Assembly: GCF_016427605.1 (NCBI RefSeq)
Contig: NZ_JAELXQ010000006.1
Location: 124,001 to 188,000, forward strand
Reading direction: 5' to 3'
Source of the DNA: Ochrobactrum sp. Q0168
Lineage (GTDB): Bacteria > Pseudomonadota > Alphaproteobacteria > Rhizobiales > Rhizobiaceae
DNA length: 64,000 nt
Shown here: positions 41,977 through 51,333 of the stretch, in pieces
Layout: each line of letters opens with the position of its first letter
Position numbering within the stretch: position 1 is the first letter of the stretch
Made by a program: the position numbers and the translations under genes
Notes under the pieces: model-generated
Told to the model about the DNA's origin: nothing
Database searches by the model: none
What the model saw: the letters and a program-made list of their open reading frames with translations, nothing else

Positions 41977-42005
41977 GTTCATGGCGGGCTAGATGAGGTG
42001 CATTT

Positions 42006-42743
42006 ATGTTTTTCCCCAATCAGGATGCCATGGCAAATAAACTTTTAGCTTTGCTTCCACCTGACGAATATACTGCCATTGTTCGTGAAACCGTGTATGT
42101 CGACCTTCCGCGCGGCGTCATTCTTGCTGAAAAAGGTCGGTCGATCACGAAAGTCTATTTCTTGACGTCCGGCATCGGGTCGATTGTGGTAACGACAGCA
42201 GAAGGCCACCGGGCTGAAGCAGGGCTTTTTGGATTTGATGGTTATGTGCCCACTTCAGCAATTGCCGGTGTCGAAACAAGTTCTTATGACGTCTTCGTTC
42301 AGGTCGCTGGCGGGGGTTATGAATTGCCTTATGAAAGATTTCGCCATTGGATGGCCAAAAGCCGCAATTTCTCCAACATCATGATCCGGTCGATCGAAGC
42401 TTTCTCGGTTCAACTTGCCCACACGGCTGCCTCCAATGCCATTCACGACGTGCCGCAACGCCTCGCGCGCTGGTTGTTGATGTGTGATGACCGAATATCG
42501 GGCAGCGAAATAGCGCTGACTCACGAGTTTATGTCCATAATGCTTGCCGTTCGCCGACCGAGCGTCACCACGTCGCTCCATATATTGGAGGGGTTGGGAC
42601 TGATCAAGTCCGTGCGCGGGGCGGTTCTCATTCGTAACCGCCGAGGATTGGAGCAATATGCGATGGACGCTTATGGTTGGCCTGAGAAGGAATATTCCCG
42701 TCTCATGAGCAACTTTGACCGCGCTTTTTCTGATCCGGCTTAA
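42006..42743 (+). CDS. Crp/Fnr-family transcriptional regulator
   Basis: 245 residues: N-terminal cyclic-nucleotide-binding-like beta roll (LPRGVILAEKGRSITKVYFL, 37-56) and C-terminal winged helix (LTHEFMSIMLAVRRPSVTTS, about 178-197). The phosphate-binding cassette arginine pattern of true cAMP receptors and the Fnr cysteines are absent, so the ligand is unknown. It lies in the stress island with an EcfG-like promoter. Confidence 0.9.
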   Translation: MFFPNQDAMANKLLALLPPDEYTAIVRETVYVDLPRGVILAEKGRSITKVYFLTSGIGSIVVTTAEGHRAEAGLFGFDGYVPTSAIAGVETSSYDVFVQVAGGGYELPYERFRHWMAKSRNFSNIMIRSIEAFSVQLAHTAASNAIHDVPQRLARWLLMCDDRISGSEIALTHEFMSIMLAVRRPSVTTSLHILEGLGLIKSVRGAVLIRNRRGLEQYAMDAYGWPEKEYSRLMSNFDRAFSDPA

Positions 42744-42898
42744 CTCTCCGAGCCAAAAAGTTGGACGACAGACTTTAAAATTTGTTTCCGGTGCGCGCGG
42801 TTGCACGGCAAGAAAATACTTTCGGCTCCGTACGTTAGCAGACCATTTGACATGCGGCGTGGAAGTAGGCGCATAATGGCTTTTTAATGGAGGCAGAT

Positions 42899-43189
42899 AT
42901 GCCGTTATTCCACGAAGCGAGCCGCATTTATAGCCAGGTCGAAGTCGACTTCATGCGCAGCTGTTATACGCTGGCGGCGATCGTCCTCGAAGAGAGTGAT
43001 CATGCGTATTCGGGCCGCGATCTGGCGTCATCTATCCTGCTGCTGTATGACAGCGGACTAAGAGAGCAGAATTATATTGTAGAGCTTTCAGCAAGGCTTT
43101 CGCACAAGAGGTTTGCAGAGCGGCATCAGCAGAACTCTGAGGCTGCAAATTCCAAAGCACGCCAGGACACGATTGCGGATAACAGCTAG
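42899..43189 (+). CDS. Small hypothetical protein
   Basis: 96 residues, mainly helical, cytoplasmic; not recognised. ATG at 42899 is preferred because a perfect GGAGG lies five bases upstream and overlaps an earlier in-frame ATG at 42887. Contains FMRSCYTLAAIVLEESDHAY and a polar C-terminal tail. Lies between the Crp/Fnr and DNA glycosylase genes. Confidence 0.6.
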   Translation: MPLFHEASRIYSQVEVDFMRSCYTLAAIVLEESDHAYSGRDLASSILLLYDSGLREQNYIVELSARLSHKRFAERHQQNSEAANSKARQDTIADNS

Positions 43190-43256
43190 CGCGTGCTTTT
43201 CTGCTTTCTAAAAGAAGACGGGTTTGGACTCGAAAATGGCCCTTTTGCAAGGCGTT

Positions 43257-43844
43257 ATGAATACTACGGATGCTCTGCATATATTCCTGAACCGCAGCGC
43301 CGTCGAGGTCGCTCCTGCATTGATTGGCTGGACGTTTTGCGTTGGTGGCGTCGGCGGCGCGATTGTCGAAACGGAAGCTTATTCCAGATCTGACCCGGCG
43401 TCTCATAGTTTTCCCGGCCCAACGCGCAGAAATGTCTCTATGTTTGGAAGGCCAGGCTGCGCCTATATTTATCGAATATATGGTTTGCATTGGTGCATGA
43501 ACATTGTTTGCGCTGATGCATCGGCCGTGCTCCTGCGGGCTATCGAGCCTCGGCACGGCATAACGCAAATGCAGGAAAGACGTCATACAGCCGACGTCAA
43601 GCAGCTCTGCTCCGGGCCCGCGAAGCTTGCCCAGGCTTGGGGAATTTCCGGCGAACTGGATGGGGCGTCGCTCAATGCCGCTCCTTTTTCGCTTTCGGCG
43701 TCTTCGGAGCCCTGCACTGTGGACAGCGGCCCGCGTATTGGCATCAGTCGCGCAATTGAAGCGCCTTGGCGCTTCTGGTTGCGAGGGTCAGCTTTTGTCA
43801 GCGGGCCAAAATCGCGCCTGAGTGCTTGTAAACCTCAGCCGTAA
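43257..43844 (+). CDS. DNA-3-methyladenine glycosylase (AAG/MPG family)
   Basis: Base-excision glycosylase of the mammalian-type AAG family, 195 residues. Signature features: [20 protein letters not shown] with the catalytic glutamate, [20 protein letters not shown] and [13 protein letters not shown] at 43257 starts just before the [16 protein letters not shown] segment, as in relatives; ATG 43236 is possible. Repairs alkylated and deaminated purines. Its place among oxidative-stress genes fits a stress-protection island. Confidence 0.88.
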   Translation: MNTTDALHIFLNRSAVEVAPALIGWTFCVGGVGGAIVETEAYSRSDPASHSFPGPTRRNVSMFGRPGCAYIYRIYGLHWCMNIVCADASAVLLRAIEPRHGITQMQERRHTADVKQLCSGPAKLAQAWGISGELDGASLNAAPFSLSASSEPCTVDSGPRIGISRAIEAPWRFWLRGSAFVSGPKSRLSACKPQP

Positions 43845-43852
43845 GGTTTCTA

Positions 43853-43954
43853 AGAGCATTTCCAGCAAAAGTGCGCAGCGGTTTTGCGCAGGATAACGCT
43901 TAAAAACAAATAGATAGAGCGGTTCCACGATTCCGTATTAAACAGAACTGCTCT
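43853..43954. repeat. Intergenic palindromic repeat, copy D
   Basis: About 102 bases between AGAGCA (43853-43858) and TGCTCT (43949-43954), with an inner GCAAAA/TTTTGC stem and a tail TTAAAAACAAATAGATAGAG as in the other copies. Follows the glycosylase stop by eight bases. Confidence 0.65.
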
Positions 43955-44022
43955 GAGATGCGTCCGCGCGCCATCCAAACAAAGATAAGTCGAACAAAAA
44001 TCCGATTGTTGCAGGCTGGTCA

Positions 44023-44047
44023 GGAACAAAACCAATTTCGCGCGGTT
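44023..44047 (+). promoter_or_regulatory. EcfG-type promoter before the catalase gene
   Basis: GGAAC (44023-44027), 16 bases, GGTT (44044-44047), 60 bases before the katE-like ATG. Confidence 0.6.
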
Positions 44048-44107
44048 AAGGAACAAGCTCCTGTCACTTCCCAAGTGGCTAAAAACCATTGAAAGGGGAC
44101 GCGAACC

Positions 44108-46222
44108 ATGCCCGCGAGTAAAAGGCCGAGCGCCGGAGACCAGTCGGTTACGATCCACGATCAGAAACTTTTCCCCGGTAACGGAGGCGATCTGCACCAG
44201 ATCGCGACCGAGGATTTCCCGGTCATGACGACATCCCAGGGTGGGCCGGTATCAGACGATCTGAATACGCTTAAGATCGGCAGTTCCGGTCCGACACTGA
44301 TCGAAGACTTCCATTTTCGGGAAAAGATTTTTCATTTTGATCATGAACGCATACCAGAACGGGTCGTTCATGCCAGAGGCTATGGCGCGCACGGCTATTT
44401 TGAGACAACCAGATCGATCTCTGAATATACGCGTGCCGACATATTTCAGCGTGTCGGTGAAAAAACCCCAGTCTTTGTCCGCTTTTCCACGGTTGCTGGT
44501 TCAAAGGGTTCATTCGATCTCGCCCGCGACGTGCGCGGCTTTGCAGTTAAATTTTACACCAAGGAAGGCAATTGGGATCTTGTCGGCAACAATATTCCCG
44601 TCTTCTTCATTCAGGATGCGATACGCTTCCCCGATATCATTCATGCCGTGAAGGAAGAGCCGGATCGCGCTTTTCCGCAGGCGCAATCCGCTCACGATAA
44701 TTTCTGGGATTTTATCAGTCTAACGCCCGAATCCATGCACATGGTCATGTGGATCATGTCGGATCGCGCGATCCCACGCTCATTTCGCTTCATGGAAGGG
44801 TTTGGGGTCCATACTTTCCGCTTCGTAAACGAAAATAATGAATCCACATTCGTCAAATTTCTATGGAAGCCGAAGCTCGGATTACAATCGGTCGTCTGGA
44901 ACGAGGCGGTCAAGATCAATGGGGCCGATCCGGATTTCCACCGGCGCGATCTCTGGACTGCCATTCAGACAGGCAATTTCCCGGAATGGGAGCTGTGCGT
45001 ACAGCTCTTCGATCAGGAATTTGCGGACAGCTTCGATTTCGACGTGCTTGATCCGACCAAGTTGATACCTGAAGAAGTCCTCAAGCCTATTTCCGTGGGA
45101 CGGCTGGTCCTTGATCGTATGCCTGAAAATTTTTTTGCTGAAACCGAGCAGGTTGCCTTCATGACGCAGAATGTGCCGCCTGGCATCGACTTCTCAAACG
45201 ATCCATTGCTACAGGGCCGCAATTTTTCCTATCTGGACACGCAACTGAAGCGGCTTGGCGGGCCGAATTTCACTCACCTTCCCATCAACGCGCCAAAATG
45301 TCCGTTTGCGCATTTTCAGCAGGATGGCCATATGGCCATGCGCAATCCGGACAGTCGGGCTAACTATCAGCCCAACTCCTGGGGGAAGGGGCCGCGGCCC
45401 GATCCTGAACATGGCTTACGGTCTTTCGAAGCCCGTGAAAGCGGCGAAAAGGTGCGCCTGCGTGCGGAAAGTTTCAACGATCACTATAGCCAAGCGCGCC
45501 AATTCTATCTGAGCCAGACGCCGGTGGAGCAGAAGCATATCACCATGGCGTTGACTTTCGAGCTATCGAAAGTTGAAACCCCGGTCATTCGCGAGCGTAT
45601 GATTTCCCATTTGTTAAATATCGACGCGGCCCTCGCAAACGAGGTTGCGGACAGGCTGGGCATCCGCAAAATGCCGAAGGCCGCGGAAGTGATCGAACCC
45701 GTTCGTCAAGATCTGCCTCTTTCTCCGGCCCTCAGCATTATTGAAAATGCCCCCTCAAGCTTTAGGGGCCGCAAGATCGGCGTTCTCGTCGCAAATGGAA
45801 CCGACATAAAACTGGTGGAAGCGATCCGTGAAGCGGCTCTCAAAGAAGGAGCGGTGATTGAACTTGTCTCACCAACTGTGGGCGGTTTTGAGGCCTCTAC
45901 CGGTGATTGGGTTGTGGCTCACCATATGATTGATGGGGGTCCTTCGGTAGTGTTTGATGCCGTGGCGCTTGTGTTGACAGAAGAGGCGGCCAATAAGCTT
46001 AGTGGAGAAGCTTCAGCGCGCGATTTTGCAGCTGATGCTTTTGCGCACTGCAAGTTTATCGGGTTTACTTCAGGTGCCATTCCGCTCCTTTCGAAGGCGG
46101 GCATTGCGCCGGATGCTGATAAGGGCCTGATTTCCGTCGATAGTGCAGCTTCCATTCCGGTTTTCATCGAGGCTTGTCGCAAGCTCAGATTTTGGCCACG
46201 CGAAGAAGGCGTAAAATTCTAA
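44108..46222 (+). CDS. katE: Large-subunit catalase HPII
   Basis: Clade 2 monofunctional heme catalase, 704 residues, converting hydrogen peroxide to water and oxygen. Active-site H88 (RVVHARG), N161 (VGNNIPVFF) and proximal heme ligand Y375 ([15 protein letters not shown]) are all present. The C-terminal domain from about 560 ([20 protein letters not shown]) is the flavodoxin/DJ-1-like fold that defines this clade. AGGGGA precedes the ATG. EcfG-type promoter upstream; a glutaredoxin-like gene follows by 47 bases. Confidence 0.95.
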   Translation: MPASKRPSAGDQSVTIHDQKLFPGNGGDLHQIATEDFPVMTTSQGGPVSDDLNTLKIGSSGPTLIEDFHFREKIFHFDHERIPERVVHARGYGAHGYFETTRSISEYTRADIFQRVGEKTPVFVRFSTVAGSKGSFDLARDVRGFAVKFYTKEGNWDLVGNNIPVFFIQDAIRFPDIIHAVKEEPDRAFPQAQSAHDNFWDFISLTPESMHMVMWIMSDRAIPRSFRFMEGFGVHTFRFVNENNESTFVKFLWKPKLGLQSVVWNEAVKINGADPDFHRRDLWTAIQTGNFPEWELCVQLFDQEFADSFDFDVLDPTKLIPEEVLKPISVGRLVLDRMPENFFAETEQVAFMTQNVPPGIDFSNDPLLQGRNFSYLDTQLKRLGGPNFTHLPINAPKCPFAHFQQDGHMAMRNPDSRANYQPNSWGKGPRPDPEHGLRSFEARESGEKVRLRAESFNDHYSQARQFYLSQTPVEQKHITMALTFELSKVETPVIRERMISHLLNIDAALANEVADRLGIRKMPKAAEVIEPVRQDLPLSPALSIIENAPSSFRGRKIGVLVANGTDIKLVEAIREAALKEGAVIELVSPTVGGFEASTGDWVVAHHMIDGGPSVVFDAVALVLTEEAANKLSGEASARDFAADAFAHCKFIGFTSGAIPLLSKAGIAPDADKGLISVDSAASIPVFIEACRKLRFWPREEGVKF

Positions 46223-46269
46223 CAGGAGGCGGCGTCACCTGTTCTGTCCGTTAATGCCCGTGAGGAGAC

Positions 46270-46743
46270 ATGAATAATCAACCTAAGTCAGCTCGCACCC
46301 GAAGCGATGATCAATATAGAGAACCTGAACCCAACGAGGAAACCGGAGGTGTAACGGGCGCCTTGGGGAAGGGGCTATCGGAAACCGACGCACTTGAACC
46401 TGCATCGAGAAAGCCGGTCATTTACTTGAAGCGGGGGTGCCCTTTCTGCTTCAAGCTGCGGCTTGCATTGCTGGAAGCTGGAATGCTTGATAGCGTTGAG
46501 CTCATTGAGTTTGCCGAAGGAACAGCTGAACAGGCTCAAATCAGGGATAAACTGTCACGGGTATTGGAGGATTTGAGTTTTCCAGCTGCTGAGATACAGC
46601 AGGACAAGTTCATGAAAGAGTCTGATAGGCTGATCGAGTATTTTCTCGATCAGAAAGGCCTTGAGGCCGAGGCACTCCCCACGCTTCAATCTTATATTCA
46701 TGGACCGTTGGCTCAGCTTCTCGAATGCACCCAGAACGATTAG
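46270..46743 (+). CDS. Glutaredoxin/GST N-domain-like protein
   Basis: 157 residues. A disordered, charged first 45 residues is followed by a thioredoxin-fold segment with redox motif C57-P-F-C60 (LKRGCPFCFKLRLALLEAG) and a helical tail. The cis-proline region is FPAAEIQQ, less typical. Close behind katE with GAGGAG at its start, so part of the peroxide-stress unit. Likely a monothiol/dithiol oxidoreductase; partner unknown. Confidence 0.82.
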   Translation: MNNQPKSARTRSDDQYREPEPNEETGGVTGALGKGLSETDALEPASRKPVIYLKRGCPFCFKLRLALLEAGMLDSVELIEFAEGTAEQAQIRDKLSRVLEDLSFPAAEIQQDKFMKESDRLIEYFLDQKGLEAEALPTLQSYIHGPLAQLLECTQND

Positions 46744-46760
46744 CGAGATGGGTAGCGATA

Positions 46761-46970
46761 ATGAATCCGAATTCCTTACATAAACTGAAGGGGGTCGGCT
46801 ATCTCGTTTCCACACTGAGCGTTTTTCTTTTGGCATTGGTCAGCTGGGCGAGTGCGCAGAAGAGTATTCTGCTGACGATATGTCTGATATCCGGCGCAGC
46901 GACATCTATTGTCGGCATGTTCTGCCGCTGGCTTTCCTATCAGATTGAAAAGAAACAGCGCAAAGAATAG
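46761..46970 (+). CDS. Small two-segment membrane protein
   Basis: 69 residues from ATG 46761. Two hydrophobic segments (VSTLSVFLLALVSWA and ILLTICLISGAATSIVG) and a basic C-terminus. Seventeen bases after the glutaredoxin-like gene, so probably the last gene of the katE operon. Function unknown. Confidence 0.6.
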   Translation: MNPNSLHKLKGVGYLVSTLSVFLLALVSWASAQKSILLTICLISGAATSIVGMFCRWLSYQIEKKQRKE

Positions 46971-47540
46971 TCACACGACGGATGGTAACGTTGTCGCGAC
47001 ACGCTGTGACAGTGTTTGGCAACGCTTATCTCGCCGATAACCTTTATCTGAGATTTATTTATCAGGTTACGGCCAGCTTCCGGTCGTGAAGATAGCAATC
47101 TTGCAGGCGCGAAACAGCGTATGCGCAGATCCCTGAATTTTGAAACTGTTTTCCGAGCAAAACTTCATTTATGCAGCGACATGACTGGCTCTTAGAGCGC
47201 GTTTCTATCTAATTGGATCAGATCGGCGCTCTAGTTCTCTGTTTTAATGCGCATTTTTTGATCGAAGCAGGATAAGAAATCAGTTCAGGGGACTGATTTC
47301 CCTGCGGAGACGTTCACCACTTTCGGATTCGCTCTTAAGTGCAGCCGGCCTACTCCACGATCTCATAAATAGACGTATATCAAAGTCTTCTAATTTTCCT
47401 TATGTTAACATTGTTTCAGATTAATATAAACACGTCCTCATGAAGTTGTGTAAGTATAGTCTATGGGTTTGTTGCATTGGTCTCGCGTTCTACAAGCGCT
47501 TTGACCCTGGCGACAAATGTCAATGAATTCGGAGGGACGA
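46971..47540. other. 570-bp intergenic region carrying a repeat
   Basis: No supported gene. It holds palindromic repeat copy E (next entry) and an AT-rich stretch near 47380-47480 that may contain the promoter of the following secreted-protein gene. Confidence 0.5.
47192..47305. repeat. Intergenic palindromic repeat, copy E (inverted)
   Basis: Begins TTAGAGCGC; bases 47193-47254 are nearly the reverse complement of 40071-40132. It ends with the hairpin GAAATCAGT (47276-47284)/ACTGATTTC (47292-47300). Opposite orientation to copies A-D. Confidence 0.65.
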
Positions 47541-48158
47541 ATGTTGAAATACTTGATCATGCTGGGAGCTCTCGTGGTAGGCACAATGATCGCGCCTCCA
47601 TTCAGCTTCGAAGCAAAAGCTCAAACGACAGTCGAGTGCCGTTCAAGAGATTATAAATACGACGAATGCTATGCAGGCCCGCTGTCCAGGCCTCAGCTTA
47701 TCCATCAAACGTCAAGCTCGGCTTGCATATTGAATCGCAGCTGGGGTTACAATCCAAGGAGCCGCTATATATGGGTTGCTCAAGGGTGTTCAGGCGTATT
47801 TGCAGATGTGGGTGGCTATCACCACGGTCGCGGTGATGGATTTGATCCGGGTGCGCGCCAATATGATCATCATGGTCATGATATTGGCGGTGTCGTCGCG
47901 GGTGCTGTGCTCGGTGCGATTGTTGAGGGGATGGTTACGGACCACAAGCACAAACACAGCCACACAACAAGTAACTATCGTGACTCCGACGACTACAATG
48001 GCTGCCACGGGATTGGATGCAGCGTTGACACGCCGGATAACTCGGAGCGTATCGATACCACACCCCAGTTCGATAGAAACGGTGAGCCTAACTTCGATAC
48101 TCATGGCAACTACATTGGATGTCACGGTGTCGGGTGTCTGGTTGACAGTCCCGATTAG
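47541..48158 (+). CDS. Secreted DUF3011-like protein with His-rich tail
   Basis: 205 residues from ATG 47541 (GGAGG five bases upstream). Signal peptide through SFEAKAQ. Residues about 28-90 fit the DUF3011 pattern: VECRSRDYKYDECYAGPL, SSSACILNRSWGYN and IWVAQGCSGVF. Then a glycine-rich hydrophobic patch (GGVVAGAVLGAIVEGMV) and His-rich DHKHKHSHT. The C-terminus has two copies of a GCHGxGCxVDxPD repeat, about 40 residues apart. Possibly a periplasmic metal- or glycan-binding protein; function unknown. Confidence 0.75.
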   Translation: MLKYLIMLGALVVGTMIAPPFSFEAKAQTTVECRSRDYKYDECYAGPLSRPQLIHQTSSSACILNRSWGYNPRSRYIWVAQGCSGVFADVGGYHHGRGDGFDPGARQYDHHGHDIGGVVAGAVLGAIVEGMVTDHKHKHSHTTSNYRDSDDYNGCHGIGCSVDTPDNSERIDTTPQFDRNGEPNFDTHGNYIGCHGVGCLVDSPD

Positions 48159-48514
48159 CAGCCTGGTGCGATGAGGGGCGTAAACGTGCTGCCCCTCAAC
48201 GCCCTTCGCGCAATGGTGCCCCTACTAAAAGGCAATCGCTCTAATCGGATGGTGAATGAATATTCGAAAGCTACCGCGCCAATTGCGCTATAGTATATAG
48301 AATACGATTAACGTGTCGCTGCAAAATGCGCATTCACTGAAAATGTCCGAAATAAATACTCATTTGAAAAGCATAATTGATTAAAATTATTGTAGGGCGA
48401 AACGGCGGGTGTTAGTCGATTTCTATTGGAGCGGCTGTCGACCCTCCGGATTGCATAGCGTGGGCCCCCCCTTTATTGCCCTCGCTTCGCGGTTGAAAGA
48501 AAAGGCCCTGAACA
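48159..48514. other. Intergenic region upstream of the hybrid sensor gene
   Basis: 356 bases, AT-rich near 48280-48400. It shares TGTTAGTCGA with the region upstream of the diguanylate cyclase gene (about 52914), suggesting that the two paralogues were duplicated with some leader sequence. No gene seen. Confidence 0.45.
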
Positions 48515-49711
48515 ATGTTAACTGCCGCCTTAGAATGGTCCGTTCCGATATTACTTTTCCTTTGTGGGCTCGCGCTTATCGTCTCAGCAAAATTGAACGC
48601 CACAACAATGAAATGGGGTGTCGGTTTATGTTTTTTAGGCGGTGGCTATTCGTTAATGCTTTTCCGTACTGAAAATTTCTCTGCTTTCAAACCGCTGGGT
48701 GAAGATTTCTTGATACTGTCAGGCATTGCGATCTGTTGTCATGCATTTGCCGGAAGATTTAAAATTGAGGCATTATTGATTGTTGATGCGCTGATTATTC
48801 TGCTCGCTCTGTCAGCGGCAGCGTTTTCATTACTGTTTTTTCAGAGCGTTCGGCTGGAGAGCCTTTCAATCATAATAGGTTGTGCTATTCTTCTGATTTC
48901 ATACTTATCGCGGACGAAAATTAAAAGACTGAGTTCAAGTGATTTAATATTAATATCGGTTTTTGTATTGGTCCTTGTGTGTTTGCTGGCGCAAGCTGGA
49001 GCCTATATATTTCTGCACGATGTTGATAATGAAGTTGGTTTGTGGAGTGGTTCTATTTGGGGGATTATTCTACAGTATACAGGCCTTTTCGGTGGGCTGA
49101 TACTTGCTCTATCAGTTCTACTGACGATAAATCTGGATATAGTTGCAGCTTATCGGGATAAGATAAGTCGAATTCCCAATGGCGTTGCCGCGTCGACATC
49201 GGGTGAATTGGTTCATTTATCGGTTACGACCGGCTCGTCTGTCGTACATAATGGATCGAATATACATCACTCGTCAGTTAATTCTATCGATCTCTCGACG
49301 GTACCTTCTATTTCGACAAATGAAGTAGAGCGACGAGAGGTGGATCAGACTAAAATTGCAGATATGGAGAACGTTATACGTGAATGTCTTGTCAAAATTA
49401 CAAGTGCAGAGGAATTTTCCAGATCCCCGCGTGCGAGAAAATTTCTTATTTATATTGTTGAAGAAACCCTTTCGGGGCGGGCGGACAGAATAAAAGAATA
49501 CACGATTGCGCTTGATGTATTTGACCGCAAAAGCGGGCACGATCTTGCGGGAGATTCGCTCGTCAGAACAAGCGCCAAGAGGCTTCGACAGTCGCTGGAT
49601 AGCTATAATATGGGAAAGGGGAAGGGGGATCCCGTCCACATCGCAATCCCCAAGGGGAGCTACATACCTAAGTTTTTCCGTAACATCCCACCAGATATCA
49701 ACGTCGTCTGA
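48515..49711 (+). CDS. Hybrid membrane protein: cyclase-type sensor domain fused to a LPKGSY-type domain
   Basis: 398 residues. Residues 1-212 form six or more membrane segments and align without gaps to the N-terminus of the diguanylate cyclase at 53029. At 213-223 YRDKISRIPNG is a remnant of the cyclase's YRDMAHTDSLTRVPNRRG junction, after which the GGDEF domain is absent. A polar linker (224-283) leads to a C-terminal domain (284-388) with RARKFLIYIVEETLSGRADR, IKEYTIALDVFDRKSGHDL, SLVRTSAKRLRQSLDSY and IPKGSYIPKF. That domain is common at the N-termini of TolB-like/adenylate-cyclase-type signalling proteins of rhizobia. It may bind DNA or nucleotides; the function is unknown. Confidence 0.82.
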   Translation: MLTAALEWSVPILLFLCGLALIVSAKLNATTMKWGVGLCFLGGGYSLMLFRTENFSAFKPLGEDFLILSGIAICCHAFAGRFKIEALLIVDALIILLALSAAAFSLLFFQSVRLESLSIIIGCAILLISYLSRTKIKRLSSSDLILISVFVLVLVCLLAQAGAYIFLHDVDNEVGLWSGSIWGIILQYTGLFGGLILALSVLLTINLDIVAAYRDKISRIPNGVAASTSGELVHLSVTTGSSVVHNGSNIHHSSVNSIDLSTVPSISTNEVERREVDQTKIADMENVIRECLVKITSAEEFSRSPRARKFLIYIVEETLSGRADRIKEYTIALDVFDRKSGHDLAGDSLVRTSAKRLRQSLDSYNMGKGKGDPVHIAIPKGSYIPKFFRNIPPDINVV

Positions 49712-50246
49712 CGCACCGCTTTATTCCGCTTATATCGCCTTGGTTAGCTGTCTGAAACTGGTTCTGTTTCGCTAGAAATGTGACCGTTACGTAACGTCCC
49801 AAAATTGTATTGCGTATTTAATAACACTTTAAAATGGCATACTCTGATTGAGCGGTGGTTAATACGGGGAGTTTAAAAATGCGTTTGAGGGATGCGCATG
49901 ATTGATGGATTATACGCGCCATCAGCGGCCGGTTGCGGAAGCATAGTTGAAGTAATCTGCATGCTGTGGGTAGATGGCAGACCTGCTGCTTTTCAGCAGA
50001 TTTGCAGAACGCCATTTTATATTGCGGATGTCCTTCCGCTTAAACGCAGGCTTTTCACGGGCGAGTGGACGTTTCAACTTCACGAAAACAAAACATCAAA
50101 GTCCAGAGATCTTCGTTGGCTGTCCGCGCTCGCCAACGCAGGTACTGTGACGGACCGCTATCAGTTCGCCCCCAGTTAACTGGCAGCGGTCGCCTTTTTG
50201 TTGCGTGGAGTAAACTGGTTGATACGGATTTGAGTTTGGTGGTCGA
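49712..50246. other. 535-bp region without a firm gene
   Basis: A 94-residue open frame (49898-50179) with a possible GAGGG site exists, but it matches nothing known and looks random in composition. The region probably holds the araC promoter. Confidence 0.4.
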
Positions 50247-51104
50247 ATGAAGTGGCTCGACAACATCCCCGAGCAATGGGGTAAGCTGCACAAGACGGAT
50301 AAGAGCGCGGTCACCCTCACCAGGACCGGGCCAAATCAAATCACGATTGTAGCTCCAGATCCCTTCGCACTTATCTTGCTCACCCCGCAGATAAAACGAG
50401 AGGCGAGAATAGGCTCCGACAGAAGCACGACCGCGAATGTCCCGGTCGGTTCGCTCGAGCTTATTCCGGGTCACGCTGACCTCTTCGCGCGCTGGCGCAC
50501 ACCGAAGGAAAACATCCTGTCATGTTTTGGAAGTGAACGGTTGCGGAACCTTGCCGGGGTGGAGTTTGAGACGGATGAGTATGAGTTAAGGCCGCTGACC
50601 CCGGGAAGGATAGACAAGACGGCCTTGGCGCTCGCGCGGCTCATGCGGGAAGAGATTTTACGTGGAAACGACAGTTCTAACTTGCTTTATCTGGACTCCC
50701 TGAATGTGGCGTTATGGCTGCACCTTCTGCGAGATCATTCTTCAATTAGGAAGACTGCATATAATGGCCTTGCGGGCGGATTCTCGTCGAGGGCTTGGCG
50801 TAGTGTTGATGACTATATGCGGGCGCACCTTGCAGAGACCATTCCAATCGAAAAACTTGCGAGTTTAGCGCGCTTGTCGGTCAGCCACTTCTCCCGCGCC
50901 TTTCGCCAAACCACTGGAAAAAGTCCGCATCAGTATCTCATTGATCTGCGTGTCGAGCGCGCAGAACATCTCATTCGCGCCGACGATCTTCCCTTATCTG
51001 AAATCTGGCGGATATGCGGGTTCGGAAGCCAGAGTCATATGACTTCGCTGATAAGGCAGCGTTTGCATACGACGCCAACGAAGATACGACGCGGCGAAAT
51101 ATAA
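50247..51104 (+). CDS. AraC-family transcriptional regulator
   Basis: 285 residues. An uncharacterised N-terminal sensing region is followed by the C-terminal double HTH: IPIEKLASLARLSVSHFSRAF, then GKSPHQYLIDLRVERAEHLI and LSEIWRICGFGSQSHMTSLI (about 185-270). Lies 230 bases upstream of an SDR gene on the same strand, which it probably regulates. Ligand unknown. Confidence 0.9.
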   Translation: MKWLDNIPEQWGKLHKTDKSAVTLTRTGPNQITIVAPDPFALILLTPQIKREARIGSDRSTTANVPVGSLELIPGHADLFARWRTPKENILSCFGSERLRNLAGVEFETDEYELRPLTPGRIDKTALALARLMREEILRGNDSSNLLYLDSLNVALWLHLLRDHSSIRKTAYNGLAGGFSSRAWRSVDDYMRAHLAETIPIEKLASLARLSVSHFSRAFRQTTGKSPHQYLIDLRVERAEHLIRADDLPLSEIWRICGFGSQSHMTSLIRQRLHTTPTKIRRGEI

Positions 51105-51333
51105 AAATGCAGGGAATTTGTCATGACGATAGTGGAATAGTTTCGGATTTTCGCATCTTGGTACAGTCACGCATTGTTCCGAAACAACTGTCATTTCTGA
51201 ATTCGATCAGAATCTAACAACAGCATCTGATTTTGGAGCAAAAACTAAGATATGCCGTCTGCTATAGCGAGTATCAGCACCTGTCTGGAAGGGATAGCTG
51301 CAATATTCGGTAATACCAAAGGAGGCCCTTTCC

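Noticed and set aside
43182-43256. Frameshift joining the 96-residue protein to the DNA glycosylase
   Set aside because: Each has its own start and stop, and the glycosylase is full length without an N-terminal extension.
49898-50179. Possible 94-residue protein
   Set aside because: A weak ribosome site and a composition without any known pattern. It could be real but cannot be supported.
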